Source of the DNA: Anaeromassilibacillus senegalensis | Lineage (GTDB): Bacteria; Bacillota; Clostridia; Oscillospirales; Acutalibacteraceae | NCBI RefSeq assembly: GCF_001261775.1 | Contig: NZ_LN868535.1 | Location: forward strand, 418,148 to 482,147 | Reading direction: 5' to 3' | Length of the DNA stretch: 64,000 bases | Shown: in pieces, positions 54,300 through 63,939 of the stretch | Position numbering within the stretch: the stretch's first letter is position 1 | Layout of the letters: every line of letters begins with the position of its first letter | Translations under genes and position numbers: made by a program | Notes under the pieces: model-generated | What the model was told of the DNA's origin: nothing | Databases searched by the model: none | The model's input: the letters and a program-made list of their open reading frames with translations, nothing else

Positions 54300-54746
54300 C
54301 TAAAGCGGTCTCCGGGTTCCGCCGTTCCGCGGCGGCGGGGTCCTTCGCACCGGCGCGTTTTGCCGCGGCGCCTGTTTCCGTATGGGCGCGCGCTCCGGAT
54401 TCGCCGGATGCCGCCGGAGTTCCGACGGTTGCCTCTTTGGCACCGGAGGCCGCAGCTGCACAAAGAACGGACTGGCCAGAAAGAAAAGCAAAAACGGCAG
54501 CACGATCCAGAGCAGCGCGAGAAAATCAAATTCCCGCACAAACGCCACCAGTACCAGAAACAACACCGCGCTGACGCCCGCCGCGACGATTGCCAGAATA
54601 TACAGCAGCCGGTTCAGCACCACGTTGGAACAGGTCCCGCACCTGCCGCAGCGAAACTCTCCATGCGTTTTTACCGCCCACGCGCGGAACCAATTCAATC
54701 TTCTGCCGCAGCACGGGCATTTCGGCAACCCGAATTTCACCATCAT
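54300..54746 (-). CDS. Zinc-ribbon membrane protein
   Basis: 148 residues; GGGAGAAGGA precedes ATGATG. Two CxxC pairs near the N-terminus (CPCC at about 10-13, CGRC at about 33-36, plus a nearby Cys) form a zinc ribbon; two TM segments at about 47-68 and 74-97; then a Pro/Arg-rich tail (KRQPSELRRHPANPERAPIRKQAPRQNAPVRRTPPPRNGGTRRPL), probably flexible and basic. Inserted between remB and gyrB, where B. subtilis has none. Unknown function; its position suggests co-expression with gyrB. Confidence 0.7.
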   Translation of the reverse strand: MMVKFGLPKCPCCGRRLNWFRAWAVKTHGEFRCGRCGTCSNVVLNRLLYILAIVAAGVSAVLFLVLVAFVREFDFLALLWIVLPFLLFFLASPFFVQLRPPVPKRQPSELRRHPANPERAPIRKQAPRQNAPVRRTPPPRNGGTRRPL

Positions 54747-54758
54747 TTCCTTCTCCCT

Positions 54759-55031
54759 TTACACGTTTGCGATCTCGTCCATGTAGCCGGTGCGCTTGAG
54801 CAGCGTCGCCGAAGAGATCTGCGAAATATAAACGGTTTCTTTCCCATGTTTGTCACAGCACAGCACAAAGGATTTCGGCAGTTCCATGCTCACATTGAAC
54901 ACCTTGCCGCTCTTTTGCACGTCCGCCAGATAGTTGCGCGTCGTTTTAGAAATGGTGGACGTCTCCATATTGAAGATGCCGACGATCTCGTCAACCCGGA
55001 CCACTGTGTCCTGTCCCAGGTGTAGATACAT
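54759..55031 (-). CDS. remB: Extracellular matrix regulator RemB / YaaB (DUF370)
   Basis: 90 residues from ATG 55031, GGGGAAA upstream. [80 protein letters not shown] is the DUF370 family; in B. subtilis the recF-gyrB gap holds yaaB (remB), which affects biofilm matrix expression. The start overlaps the recF 3' end by 41 bases, in a different frame. A DNA-binding role is known for the related RemA only. Confidence 0.88.
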   Translation of the reverse strand: MYLHLGQDTVVRVDEIVGIFNMETSTISKTTRNYLADVQKSGKVFNVSMELPKSFVLCCDKHGKETVYISQISSATLLKRTGYMDEIANV

Positions 55032-56112
55032 AAATTTCCCCTTTCCGCACTTCAAACCGCGCGCCCGCTTCCAGTCGGGCGATGGTCTCCGGCTCACAAC
55101 AGGTGATGAATACCTGCCTGCCATCCAGCCGGTTCAACAGGTAATTCTGCCGCCCGGCGTCCAGCTCGCTCATCACATCGTCCAACAGCACAACGGGCGG
55201 TTCCCCGCCCAGTTTTTCCAGTGTGCCGGCTTCCGCCAGCTTCAACGCCAGCACCAGCGACCGCTGCTGCCCCTGCGACCCGAAGGACCGGGCGGAAACG
55301 CCGTTGAGCGTCACGTCCAGATCGTCCCTATGCGGACCGACGGTGGTATGCCCGTACTGGATTTCTTCCCGGCGGGCGGCGCGCAGCGCCTCACTGAGAT
55401 TTTCGGCGCTTTTGCGGTACTGTATACCAAATCTTTCCTGATTTTCAGAAATGCCCGCGTAAATCTCCGCCGCGGACGGTTCAATCTTTTCTATGTACGA
55501 CGCACGCTCCTTTGTAACGGCCTCCCCATACCGCGCCAGCCGGTCGTCCCAGATTTCCAGGGTATCCAGCAGCTCGGCATGGCGGGGAATGTCCTTTAAA
55601 AGCGCGTTTCGCTGATTCAGCGTGTGGTTATAATGCGAAAGCAGGGATGCGTACGCGGGCTTGATTTGGCACATCGCCGCGTCGATAAACGCGCGCCGCA
55701 GCGCCGGGCCACCCTTGATCAGAGACAGATGTTCCGGGGAAAACAGCACCGCGCGGAAGGTTCCCACCAGCTGTGCGGGCGACTTTTTCGGCACGCCGTT
55801 CAGCACGGCGCTCCTCTTCCCGTTCACAACGGCAAGTTCCGCTTCCTGTTCGCGCCCTTCACTGTAAAACCGGAGGGACAACGACGCCTTTTCCTGTTCA
55901 AAACCAACCAGTTCCGCGTCTTTTGCGCCGCGGAAGGACCGGCCACCGGTAAACAGCCACATCGCCTCCAGCAGGTTTGTTTTTCCCTGCGCGTTTTTCC
56001 CGTAGATCACATTCATCCCATCACAGGGTTCCATCGACCCTGTACACAGGTTGCGAAACCCGTCAAACGCCAGACTGCATATCTTCAGAACCACACACCT
56101 CGTAACATACAT
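54991..56112 (-). CDS. recF: DNA replication/repair protein RecF
   Basis: 373 residues from ATG 56112. The alternative GTG at 56094 ([15 protein letters not shown]) aligns better with typical RecF starts but neither has a strong ribosome site. Walker [10 protein letters not shown], signature [19 protein letters not shown] and Walker [19 protein letters not shown] are all intact. RecF loads RecA onto gapped DNA with RecOR. The start overlaps the 3' end of yaaA by up to about 50 bases and the end overlaps remB, a compact cluster. Confidence 0.95.
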   Translation of the reverse strand: MYVTRCVVLKICSLAFDGFRNLCTGSMEPCDGMNVIYGKNAQGKTNLLEAMWLFTGGRSFRGAKDAELVGFEQEKASLSLRFYSEGREQEAELAVVNGKRSAVLNGVPKKSPAQLVGTFRAVLFSPEHLSLIKGGPALRRAFIDAAMCQIKPAYASLLSHYNHTLNQRNALLKDIPRHAELLDTLEIWDDRLARYGEAVTKERASYIEKIEPSAAEIYAGISENQERFGIQYRKSAENLSEALRAARREEIQYGHTTVGPHRDDLDVTLNGVSARSFGSQGQQRSLVLALKLAEAGTLEKLGGEPPVVLLDDVMSELDAGRQNYLLNRLDGRQVFITCCEPETIARLEAGARFEVRKGEIYVSTPGTGHSGPG

Positions 56113-56302
56113 CGTTATAGACGGCGCGGTCACCCGGCCGCATCTTTTTGCCGCGCATTTCGCACGGCTCGCCGTTGACCAGCACATCCCCGGCCTGGAT
56201 CACCCATTTGGCGCGGCCGCCGGTATCCACGGCGCCGCCGAGTTTCAATAACGCATCCAGACGAATGAATTCGGTATCGATTTGGATTTTTTCTGTCTTC
56301 AT
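56063..56302 (-). CDS. yaaA: S4-domain RNA-binding protein YaaA/YlmH-like
   Basis: 79 residues from ATG 56302. [49 protein letters not shown] is a complete S4 domain, placed between dnaN and recF as yaaA is in B. subtilis (there implicated in ribosome assembly). It is here separated from dnaN by a 1.25-kb repeat instead of a few bases. Confidence 0.93.
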   Translation of the reverse strand: MKTEKIQIDTEFIRLDALLKLGGAVDTGGRAKWVIQAGDVLVNGEPCEMRGKKMRPGDRAVYNDVCYEVCGSEDMQSGV

Positions 56303-56309
56303 TGTTGTT

Positions 56310-57556
56310 TGACCTGCGGTCAGCACGGCCCGCCCTTTTATGTTACCTGAATCGCACCCGCGCTGTGGCGGGACGGACGGGACAAGCTCCCGGAGCTTTT
56401 CCTTTATAGATTTTTTAACCTCACAGGTTATTGTTCAAATGTGTTTTTCCACTTTTCTAAAAAGTGGCGGGATCAAAGGGCAGAGGACGTGCAACGTCGT
56501 TCGCGCCTCCGGCGATGGTCGTTTAAAACTTCGAGCGAGGCTTTAGCCTCAAGCGAGCGTCCTGACCGGAGGTCCTCTTCCTGAGAAGAGCGAGTGGGAA
56601 CGAGTGATAGAGTTTTTTACGAGGCACTAAGCTGCCTCTGGGGCTTCTTTGGTTCCCCGGCTTTCGCCGGGGGTTACGTCGCTTTGAAAAGCGACAGCAA
56701 AGATTGTTTACTTTAAAAAAGTAAAACAAATTTTTATCTTTCAAAAACAATGGGATTCTTTGTTTTAAACAAGCAAAAGTAAATTTTCACATTGCAAAAA
56801 CAACGGGGTTCTTCGCTATAAGAAAATAAAAGAAGATTTGTTGTACAAGCAACATTTCTTTTAAAAGTTTTACTTTTAAAGCTTTTATTCCATAACGAAA
56901 TTACAGTGAATGTTGTTGCGTAGGCAACCTTGTATTAAAAAGAAGAATTAGAAACACTTTACATGAAACAGGCAAATTAATTGCATGTGCAATCTTATAT
57001 CTTTTTGCGCTTTTACAAAAGCAGGAGAAAACCGCCGGTTGCCCTTATGCCGGGCGGCACCTCCGGTGGGGACGCTCGCTTGAGGCTAAAGCCTCGCTCG
57101 ATGCTCCAAACGACCGTCGCCGTAGGCGTGTTAGACACTGCGTGTCCGGTCTTGCCACGAAAGTTGGACAAAGGCACGCGTAGGGGGGCGCGAGAGCTGG
57201 GCTCCGGATAAGTTCGACTCACGCCCCCCTACACCCCCGGTATCCTCATATGCCTAAGTCGCTCAGGAAAGGCCGTGTGCGTTTCATTGCCGGCGGAGCT
57301 TGGGCTTTCTGTTTTTGTTTTGGCATTACTGTGGTTGTCGGTCAGGTTTGCTTTTTATGGGTTTTATGCAAATTATCAGCTGGGCTTTATCATTTTACAT
57401 GAGGACGTTGTTGGGGGGAACCTCTGCGTTTTTTTATAGCATTCAACCTTATGGGAAAACCACCGTAGGTGCGGAAGACCTTGCACGTCCTGTCGCGGGC
57501 ATCTGTGGACCTGTGCTTGAATTAGCGTCCGCCCCTGCCGTCCCGACCGGAGGTCA
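56310..57556 (+). repeat. Dispersed hairpin-chain repeat, copy 6 (most complete)
   Basis: The most complete copy, about 1.25 kb: GACCTGCGGTCAGC at 56310, head hairpins 56440-56720 (interrupted by GGACGTGCAACGTC and CCTCAAGCGAGCG units), the AT-rich middle 56720-57000 (TTTTACTTTTAAAGC, ATTGCATGTGCAAT), AAACCGCCGG, GCCGGGCGGCACCTCC, CTCGCTTGAGGC, TAGGGGGGCGCGAG...CTCACGCCCCCCTACACCCCCGG, and a tail ending CCCGACCGGAGGTCAG that contains the TGA stop codon of dnaN (57554-57556). No gene in it. Confidence 0.8.
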
Positions 57557-58666
57557 GCCGACTTCGCTTTTGAGACGGACGGGGAGAACAAGGAACAGGA
57601 AGGAATTCCCCTCGCGGGGCAGGACTTTCATCGGGCTGAGTGGACCATTCAGCTGGACGCGGACTTCGTCGCCGTCGGCATTGCGCAGGGCGTCAAGCAA
57701 ATACCGGTTATTAAAGCCGATCTCCACATTTGGTCCGGTGATTTCCGCTTCCAACTGATCGTTGGCGCGTCCCATCGCGGTGGAACAGGAAATCTTGATT
57801 TCATGATCCTGAAACACACAGCGCACCGGGCTTTTCAACCGGTCCGTGATCAGCAGGGAGACGCGTTCCACACTGTCCATCAGGCCGCGCGTTTTTACCA
57901 GCACCTCTGTGCCGCTTGCCGTCGGAATCGCGGCTTTATAATCCAAAAACTCGCCTTCCAGCAACCTCGATATTACAGTATAACATCCAATCTTGAACAG
58001 AATATGGCGACGGCCCACCAAAATTGAAAGTGTTTCTTCATCGCTGTCGCTCAACAGCTTATTTACTTCGCTCAATGTCTTACCCGGTACCACAAAGCTA
58101 GTCGGCTCGGCACACTGTACCGGTTCCTCGCGGATCGCCAGCCGGTATCCATCCACAGAAACCAGCCGCAGCGCTGTTCCATCCAATTCAAACAATGTTC
58201 CGGTGTGAATTGGTTTTGCGTCCGTATCCGCAACGGCAAATATGGTCTGCCGGATCATGCTTTTCAACAGGTTGTGCGGCAGATCAATGCTCGTTTCACT
58301 GGTAATGGACGGAATTTCCGGATACTCCTCCGCCGGAATGCCGACGATAGAGAATTCGCTCGGCCCACAGGTGATTGCCGTGATGTGCTTTTCGTCGGAG
58401 GCGATGCAGACCTGCTCCGCGGGCAGACGGCGCACAATATCGCCGAACAAACGTGCGCTTAAAATCAAACTGCCCGGCTGTTCAACGGCCGCTTCAATGA
58501 CCGTCGTCATACCCAGTTCTAGGTCATATCCGCATAAAGTGACGCTGTTTCCTTCCGCGCGAAGCAGGATGCCTTCCAGCGCGGGGATGGACGATTTTGT
58601 AGAGACCGCGCGCTGTACGTTGGAGACGGCCTCCGTCAATTGTTGTTTGTTACAGATAATTTTCAT
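57554..58666 (-). CDS. dnaN: DNA polymerase III beta subunit (sliding clamp)
   Basis: 370 residues from the ATG of MKIICNKQQLTEAVSNVQRAVSTKSSIPALEGILLRAEGNSVTLCGYDLELGM (AAAAAGGGTG upstream). Family-typical length and three repeated clamp domains; motifs FSIVGIPAEEYPEIPS, FAVADTDAKPIHTGTLFELDGTALRLVSVDGYRLAIREEPV and FNNRYLLDALRNADGDEVRVQLNGPLSPMKVLP are all present. The stop codon lies in the end of repeat copy 6. The gap to dnaA is 1.46 kb, unusual for this pair, and contains a repeat copy and DnaA-box-like sites. Confidence 0.96.
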   Translation of the reverse strand: MKIICNKQQLTEAVSNVQRAVSTKSSIPALEGILLRAEGNSVTLCGYDLELGMTTVIEAAVEQPGSLILSARLFGDIVRRLPAEQVCIASDEKHITAITCGPSEFSIVGIPAEEYPEIPSITSETSIDLPHNLLKSMIRQTIFAVADTDAKPIHTGTLFELDGTALRLVSVDGYRLAIREEPVQCAEPTSFVVPGKTLSEVNKLLSDSDEETLSILVGRRHILFKIGCYTVISRLLEGEFLDYKAAIPTASGTEVLVKTRGLMDSVERVSLLITDRLKSPVRCVFQDHEIKISCSTAMGRANDQLEAEITGPNVEIGFNNRYLLDALRNADGDEVRVQLNGPLSPMKVLPREGNSFLFLVLPVRLKSEVG

Positions 58667-58723
58667 GATTTCACCCTTTTTTCTTCGCGCGGACGGGATT
58701 TGCCTGCCGATATGGTTATACAA

Positions 58724-59180
58724 ATAGTAGATATACCACGCGTATAACCGTCAGCTGCATAAATATGCAGAAGGGAGAAGTTCCGTTCTGTTCAGCAAAT
58801 TGCGGTCCGCTTTTTGTTTTCCACATGGTTTGCTGGGTATCCACGATGTCTGTTGGTTTATTTTAATATAGCATTGCTATGGAATAGCTATTGATTTAGT
58901 TTTAGCAGTAGGGAGGCCGGAAATGTTGATAACTGGACAAACTCCAGGCAGGGTGCGGAAATTCGACCCTGAATTTTCCAAATCGCAATGTGGACGGATT
59001 GTGAAAGGATTTTGGCGTTTCACCGAAAATCAACAGAGTGTTGAAAACTCTGTGGGGAAAGTTGAAAACCGGTGAAAAGATTTTTGTGTACAAAAAGACG
59101 TGCTTCCATGGGTGTCAAATAAAAAGATACATGAAAGTAGACGGTTTTACTATTTATAAAAAGTTGTTTTTGAAATTTGC
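58724..59180. other. dnaA-dnaN intergenic DnaA-box region, possible oriC part
   Basis: AT-rich with TTTTCCACA at 58817-58825 (exact to TTWTNCACA), GTATCCACG at 58838-58846 (two mismatches), TTATCAACA on the minus strand at 58924-58932 (one mismatch) and TTCCCCACA on the minus strand at 59051-59059. Firmicutes oriC is often bipartite around dnaA, so this may be the second half, but the boxes are weaker than those upstream of dnaA. Confidence 0.5.
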
Positions 59181-59184
59181 AGGG

Positions 59185-60130
59185 GTTTGAAAAAATCCTG
59201 CAAGAGGATCATTTTTTACGTTCAAAAAGTAAAACAAAGTTTCTATATGATTGCGGAAGCAATGAGATTCTTTGCTTTTAGAACGCAAATAAACCTTTCT
59301 TGCACTAAGAAACATTTCCTTTATAGCGTCTATTTAAATTCATAACACGATTATAATAGAAATTGTTGCATAGACAATCTTGTGGTAAAAAGTAAAAATA
59401 AAAACATTTTACATCAAGCAAACAAATTGATTGCATATCCAATCTTTCTCTTGTGCGCTTTTGAAAAAGCGGGAGAAAACCGCTGGTTGCCCTCATGCCG
59501 GGCGGCACCTCCGGTGGGGGCGCTCGCTTGAGGCTAAAGCCTCGCTCGACGCTCCAAACGACCATCGCCGGAGACGTGTTAGACACTGTGTGTCCGGTCT
59601 TATTTCAAAAGAAAGTAAAGATATGGACGTGCAACGTCGTTCGCGGACCTCCGGTCGGGACACGGACTTCCAGTCGGGACGCGCCTCCGGCGAGGAACAT
59701 TTTCACCTTGCAAATCATGCTTAAAATAGGTCTTTCTACGTTTCTAAAAGCGGCAGGAACCGTTTTTATCTTGCATACCATTCTTAAAATATATTTCTAC
59801 ATTTCCAAAAGCGGCGGGAAACAGTGGCCGCTTATCATTAGTTTGTCACTTGGTGCGTGCCAATTGTTTTTTGGGACGCGAGAGTTGGGCTCCGGATCAC
59901 TTCGACGCGCGCCCTCCTACACCCCCGGTATCCTCATATACCTGAATCACTCAGGGAGGGCGGCATGCTCTTCATTGCCGGTGGAATTTTGGCTTTCTAT
60001 ATTTTACTTTGGCCTTACTGTTGTTGTCGGCTAAGATGTCACACGGGAGTTGGTTCTTTCCGTCGCGGGCATCCGTGGTATTTTGTTTTGCTCAACGTCC
60101 GCCCGCGCCGTGCATGCAGGCTCAGCCTGC
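59185..60130 (+). repeat. Dispersed repeat, copy 7
   Basis: AT-rich middle from about 59200, AAACCGCTGGTTGCCCTCATGCCGGG at about 59480, CCTCCGGTGGGGGCGCTCGCTTGAGG, a divergent head (no CCCCGGC hairpin; AAAGCGGCAGGAAC and AAAGCGGCGGGAAAC), and the tail (CTGGGCTCCGGATCACTTCG..., CACACGGGAGTTGGTTCTTTCC). It ends at the dnaA stop codon at 60131, as copy 6 ends at the dnaN stop. No supported gene in 59181-60130. Confidence 0.7.
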
Positions 60131-61444
60131 TCAGCGGTCGCGGATGTTTTTGACGATGTCTTCGACGGTGGCTTTAATTTTAGGGTCGCGGGCCATGCTC
60201 TTCTCGACCTGCTGGATCGCATAGACCACAGTGGAATGATCGCGCCCGCCGAACTCCTCGCCGATGGCAGTCATCGGCATCTGGGTGATCTCGCGGACGA
60301 TGTACATCGCCACCTGCCGCGCGTTGGAGATGTTTGCGGACCGCTTGCTGGACCGGATGTCCTCCGGTGTGGAACCAAACGTGCGCGCAACCTCTTCAAT
60401 GATCTTCTCGACGGTCACCGGAACAGGCTGATCGTTGTTAATGATGTCGCTCACTGCCATCTGTGCGGTCGTCAGGCTCGGCGCGTCGCCGTTGAGCAGG
60501 TAATACGCCTTTAGCTTCTTGACGGTTCCCTCCAGCTGACGGATGTTGTTCTTCAGCCGGTTGGCGATGTATTCCACGACGGTGTTCGGCACGTCGATAC
60601 CCAGCAGCTCCGCCTTGCGCTTGATGATTGCAATGCGCGTTTCAAAATCCGGCGGCTGAATGTCCGCCGTCAAACCCCACTCAAAACGGGTCAGCAAACG
60701 CTCTTCCAGCGTGGCAATGTCCTTCGGCGGCCGGTCGGATGTCAGGACGATCTGCTTTTTCGCCTCATATAAGGTATTGAAGGTATGAAAAAATTCCTCC
60801 TGCGTGGATTCCTTGCCCGCGATAAACTGAATATCGTCGACCAGGAACACGTCCGCCTTGCGGTACCGCTGGTGGAACTCCGCCGTGGTGCCGCGCCGGA
60901 TCGCCTCGATCAGCTCGTTGGTGAACTCGTCGCCCTTGATATAAATGATGTTCATTTCCGGATGCGTCCGGGCAATCTCGTTGCAGATCGCGTACAACAG
61001 GTGCGTTTTACCCAACCCGGAATTTCCGTAGATGAATAGCGGGTTGTACAGCGTGGCGGGTTTGGTCGCCACCGCCATCGACGCCGCGTGCGCGAATTTG
61101 TTGGACGGGCCGACGATGTAGGTGTCAAAGGTATACTCGTAATCGTCGTTCTTGTCGGACGTGTCCTCCTGCTTTTCTGAGGAAGCCACCTCGTCCGGTA
61201 CACAGATCTGCACCTGGATACCCGCGCCAAAAATTTCGGAAAACGCGTCGTTGAGCAACGTGGTATAGCACCGGTTCAGCGTCTGCCGGTGAAATTCATT
61301 GGGCGCCTGCAGAAGCGCCACACCCTTTGCAAAGTCCAGGTTGACCGGCTCAATGCGGCTGATCCATGTGGTGTAGGCGACTTCTGTGATATGGCTTTTG
61401 CAGTAATCGCATATCAGGCTCCATGCCTCGGTGAAAGATTCCAT
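60131..61444 (-). CDS. dnaA: Chromosomal replication initiator DnaA
   Basis: 437 residues from ATG 61444, GGAGG 8 bases upstream; the longer frame crosses the promoter. Domain I about 1-80 (WSLICDYCKSHITEVAYTTWISRIEPV), linker about 81-105, AAA+ domain with Walker A GNSGLGKTH (140-148) and Walker B VFLVDDIQF (199-207), sensor motifs, and domain IV with the DnaA-box-binding signature GGRDHSTVVYAI. Opens oriC and is ATP-regulated. The promoter overlaps DnaA boxes, implying autoregulation. It is transcribed leftwards away from rpmH. Confidence 0.97.
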   Translation of the reverse strand: MESFTEAWSLICDYCKSHITEVAYTTWISRIEPVNLDFAKGVALLQAPNEFHRQTLNRCYTTLLNDAFSEIFGAGIQVQICVPDEVASSEKQEDTSDKNDDYEYTFDTYIVGPSNKFAHAASMAVATKPATLYNPLFIYGNSGLGKTHLLYAICNEIARTHPEMNIIYIKGDEFTNELIEAIRRGTTAEFHQRYRKADVFLVDDIQFIAGKESTQEEFFHTFNTLYEAKKQIVLTSDRPPKDIATLEERLLTRFEWGLTADIQPPDFETRIAIIKRKAELLGIDVPNTVVEYIANRLKNNIRQLEGTVKKLKAYYLLNGDAPSLTTAQMAVSDIINNDQPVPVTVEKIIEEVARTFGSTPEDIRSSKRSANISNARQVAMYIVREITQMPMTAIGEEFGGRDHSTVVYAIQQVEKSMARDPKIKATVEDIVKNIRDR

Positions 61445-61595
61445 TTGTTGAACCTCCGTGTTGTATAATCGTCCCGGCCTGCTGGTGCAGGCCTGTAAAA
61501 CCGCGCCGGACGGCGTCTCAGCGCCCCGCCTGATACGGGACCGCCCGGCGTTCCGCCGTTTTTTCACAGGGGTGCCATCAGACAGTATATATCTT

Positions 61596-61624
61596 ATAGT
61601 ATCACATTTTTGGTTCCATTACAA
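61596..61624 (-). promoter_or_regulatory. dnaA promoter
   Basis: Minus strand: TTGTAA (61624-61619), a 17-bp spacer and TACTAT (61601-61596), with DnaA boxes directly upstream. Confidence 0.65.
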
Positions 61625-61752
61625 CTTTTCCACGGGTTTTCCACAGAGATTTCCCACACGCTGTGGAATGTAAAAAAAATTTTTTCCGCGATTTTCCTTA
61701 CACTTGTACATGATATTGTGGTATGATAAAAGCGTATCCCTAAAAGCTGGGG

Positions 61753-61777
61753 AATCCGCGGCGCTTCGCGGATTTTT
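61753..61777 (+). terminator. Terminator-like hairpin upstream of rpmH
   Basis: ATCCGCG and CGCGGAT around GCGCTT, followed by TTTTG. It lies between a possible first -10 (TATGAT 61722-61727) and the main rpmH promoter, so it may be an attenuator. Confidence 0.4.
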
Positions 61778-61803
61778 GCGGCCTGAAAAATACAAAGAAA
61801 AGG

Positions 61804-61833
61804 TTGACAGGCCGCTGGTAAATCATATATAAT
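61804..61833 (+). promoter_or_regulatory. rpmH promoter
   Basis: Perfect TTGACA (61804-61809), an 18-bp spacer and perfect TATAAT (61828-61833), 41 bases before the start codon. Confidence 0.85.
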
Positions 61834-61874
61834 GCTAAATTGCAAGGTTTGTACCCTGAAAGGAGGGTTTTTTC

Positions 61875-62009
61875 ATGCTGAGAACGTATCAGCCTAAGAA
61901 GCTCCACAGAAAAAAGGAGCACGGCTTCCGCAAAAGAATGTCCACCAGCAATGGCCGTAAAGTCTTGGCCCGCCGCAGAGCAAAGGGCAGAGCGCGCCTG
62001 AGCTACTAA
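61875..62009 (+). CDS. rpmH: 50S ribosomal protein L34
   Basis: 44 residues, full L34 length: [51 protein letters not shown] precedes the ATG. Basic, part of the large ribosomal subunit near the exit region; encoded next to rnpA as in most bacteria. A strong promoter and a terminator just after it mean rpmH mRNA is made in excess over rnpA. Confidence 0.97.
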   Translation: MLRTYQPKKLHRKKEHGFRKRMSTSNGRKVLARRRAKGRARLSY

Positions 62010-62013
62010 GACA

Positions 62014-62042
62014 AAAGGCCACCGGAGAGTGGCCTTTCTTTT
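62014..62042 (+). terminator. Terminator after rpmH
   Basis: AAAGGCCAC (62014-62022) pairs with GTGGCCTTT (62029-62037), followed by CTTTTT. It lies between rpmH and rnpA, so it probably attenuates rather than stops transcription into rnpA. Confidence 0.75.
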
Positions 62043-62112
62043 TACAACCAATCAAACGGCAGGGGAACCGCCCCGCCGGCACGGCGCCCGCTTTAGAAGG
62101 TGAGGAACGGAA

Positions 62113-62442
62113 TTGTTTATCGCGATCAAGGAGAACCGGGATTTCCGGCGCATATATACGAAAGGGAAATCGTATGTTTCCCCGATCGTTGTCACATACG
62201 TCCTGAAAAACCGCAGCCGCAATCTGCGCGCGGGAATCACCACGAGTAAAAAGACGGGCAATGCTGTCCTGCGCAACCGCTCCCGGCGGATCATGCGGGA
62301 AGCTTTCCGCCAGGCGTCCCCCCAGATAAAAGAGGGCTACGATTTTATCCTGGTGGCCAGGGGCCGCACGCCGTTTGTCAAAAGTACCGATATTTACCGC
62401 GTATTGATGCGGCAACTGAAGGACGCGGGTGTTTTGAAGTGA
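62113..62442 (+). CDS. rnpA: Ribonuclease P protein component
   Basis: 109 residues from TTG 62113 (GGTGAGGAA upstream). [65 protein letters not shown] contains the conserved RNR motif ([14 protein letters not shown]). Binds RNase P RNA and the 5' leader of pre-tRNA. The last four bases overlap the GTG start of yidD. Confidence 0.96.
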   Translation: MFIAIKENRDFRRIYTKGKSYVSPIVVTYVLKNRSRNLRAGITTSKKTGNAVLRNRSRRIMREAFRQASPQIKEGYDFILVARGRTPFVKSTDIYRVLMRQLKDAGVLK

Positions 62443-62681
62443 AACGCCTGCTTATTTTGCTTATCCGGTTTTATCAGCAGGCGATCTCCCCATACAAGAA
62501 GCCCTGCTGCAAGTATTATCCAACCTGTTCCAATTACGCCCTGGAGGCCGTGGAGCGCTTTGGCGCGTTTAAAGGCTTCTTTTTGGCGGCGTACCGTATC
62601 CTGCGATGCAATCCCTTCAGCCGCGGCGGGTATGACCCCGTCCCGGAACGGAAGAACAAGCGGAAGGCGAAGGAAGGCTGA
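62439..62681 (+). CDS. yidD: Membrane protein insertion efficiency factor YidD
   Basis: 80 residues, GTG start overlapping the rnpA stop (GTGA). [66 protein letters not shown] is the complete YidD (DUF37) pattern with the cysteines in [12 protein letters not shown] and CNPF. Assists YidC-mediated insertion at the inner membrane; genetic partner of the next gene. Confidence 0.96.
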   Translation: MKRLLILLIRFYQQAISPYKKPCCKYYPTCSNYALEAVERFGAFKGFFLAAYRILRCNPFSRGGYDPVPERKNKRKAKEG

Positions 62682-62824
62682 ACACAGCCCCGCGCGTTCC
62701 GGTCACTGGGAGCGTTAAAACCTGTTTTTATGAGCGCTTTCCATGCAGTCTAGATGAAAGTTCCGGATACAATAGAGAAAAACCGGGCGTCTTGGCCCGG
62801 ATCACAGTCAGGAGCATTGGTTAC

Positions 62825-63886
62825 ATGACGAGTATTTTTAACTGGTTCGGCGGGATCCTCGGCTATCTGCTCTGGTTCTTTTACACCCTGATCCACAATT
62901 ACGGGATCGCGATTCTTCTGTTCACTATTGTGACAAAGATCATCCTGTTCCCGTTCTCGATCAAGCAGCAGAAATCCATGGCGGCCAACAGCAAGATGGC
63001 GGCGAAACAAAAGGAAATTCAAAAGCGCTACGCAAACGACAAAATGAAAATGCAGGAAGAGATGCAGAAGCTGTACGACCAGGAGGGGGTCAGCCCCGCC
63101 AGCGGCTGCCTGCCGATGCTCCTTCCGTTCCCGATTATGATCGGTATTTATTACACGGTGCTGTATCCGCTGCAGAACGCGCTGCACATCGGCATCGACT
63201 CCATCAACAAGGCGACGACGCTGCTCTCCCAAATCCCGGGCGTTGGCACGACGTTTAATTCCATGTATGGCCAGATGGAGATCATCAAACACTTCGATCA
63301 GCTCCGCCCCCACCTCACCATGTTTACCGGCGATGAGCTGGACAGAATCGCTTCCTTGAGCTCAGGTTTCAATTTCCTTGGATTGAACCTGCTGGATACC
63401 CCGCAAAGCAGCGGATTTTTCTCCTTTATGTGGTTGATCCCCGTACTGTGCCTGGCGACGTCCCTGATTTCTCAGGTGGCCATGACAAAGATGCAGCCGG
63501 GTATGGATCAGCAGCAGGGCTGCATGAAGGCGACGCTTTACATCATGCCCCTTTTCAGCGCATGGATCGCATATACCCTGCCGGGTGCCGTCGGCTTCTA
63601 TTGGATCATCCAGACGGTGGTCAGCTTTATTCAGACGCTGGTCCTGCGCAAGTTCTACAGCCCCGCGCTCATCGGCGCAAAGGCGGAGGCGCAGCGGATC
63701 GCGCTGCGTGAACAGGAGGAAGCCCGCATTCCGCGTTTGACCGTGCCGATGAAGCTTGCATCCGGTGCGCCGGCCAAACAGCAGGCAAACAAAAAAGAAA
63801 AGGCATTGCCCCAGCAGAGCCAGGGACAGAAACCCAAGGGAAAGAGCAAACAGAACAGCGACAATTATCGCGGAACCAAAAAATAA
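62825..63886 (+). CDS. yidC: YidC/Oxa1-family membrane protein insertase
   Basis: 353 residues from ATG 62825 (CAGGAG upstream; an earlier in-frame ATG lacks a site). Five TM segments; the conserved SIKQQKSMAANSKMAAKQKEIQKRYANDKMKMQEEMQKLYDQEGVSPASGCLPMLLPFPIMIGIYYTVL forms TM1 to the cytoplasmic helical hairpin; the C-terminus (about 300-353) is Lys/Gln/Pro-rich. Inserts membrane proteins co-translationally. No lipobox, unlike Bacillus SpoIIIJ. Fourth gene of the rpmH arm. Confidence 0.95.
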   Translation: MTSIFNWFGGILGYLLWFFYTLIHNYGIAILLFTIVTKIILFPFSIKQQKSMAANSKMAAKQKEIQKRYANDKMKMQEEMQKLYDQEGVSPASGCLPMLLPFPIMIGIYYTVLYPLQNALHIGIDSINKATTLLSQIPGVGTTFNSMYGQMEIIKHFDQLRPHLTMFTGDELDRIASLSSGFNFLGLNLLDTPQSSGFFSFMWLIPVLCLATSLISQVAMTKMQPGMDQQQGCMKATLYIMPLFSAWIAYTLPGAVGFYWIIQTVVSFIQTLVLRKFYSPALIGAKAEAQRIALREQEEARIPRLTVPMKLASGAPAKQQANKKEKALPQQSQGQKPKGKSKQNSDNYRGTKK

Positions 63887-63939
63887 GGACGCCGCACGGC
63901 ACGAAAACCATGCGGTGAAACGCCGGAAGGGGTTTTAAC

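Larger units (their letters stand above)
61560..61800. other. dnaA upstream region: DnaA boxes, likely oriC
   Basis: TTTTCCACG (61626-61634), TTTTCCACA (61637-61645), TTTCCCACA (61651-61659) and, inverted, TGTGGAATG (61662-61670) form a tight cluster. T-rich runs follow. The dnaA-rpmH divergence, and the switch in gene strand on the two sides, support this as the origin. No AT-rich DUE is proven by sequence alone. Confidence 0.65.
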
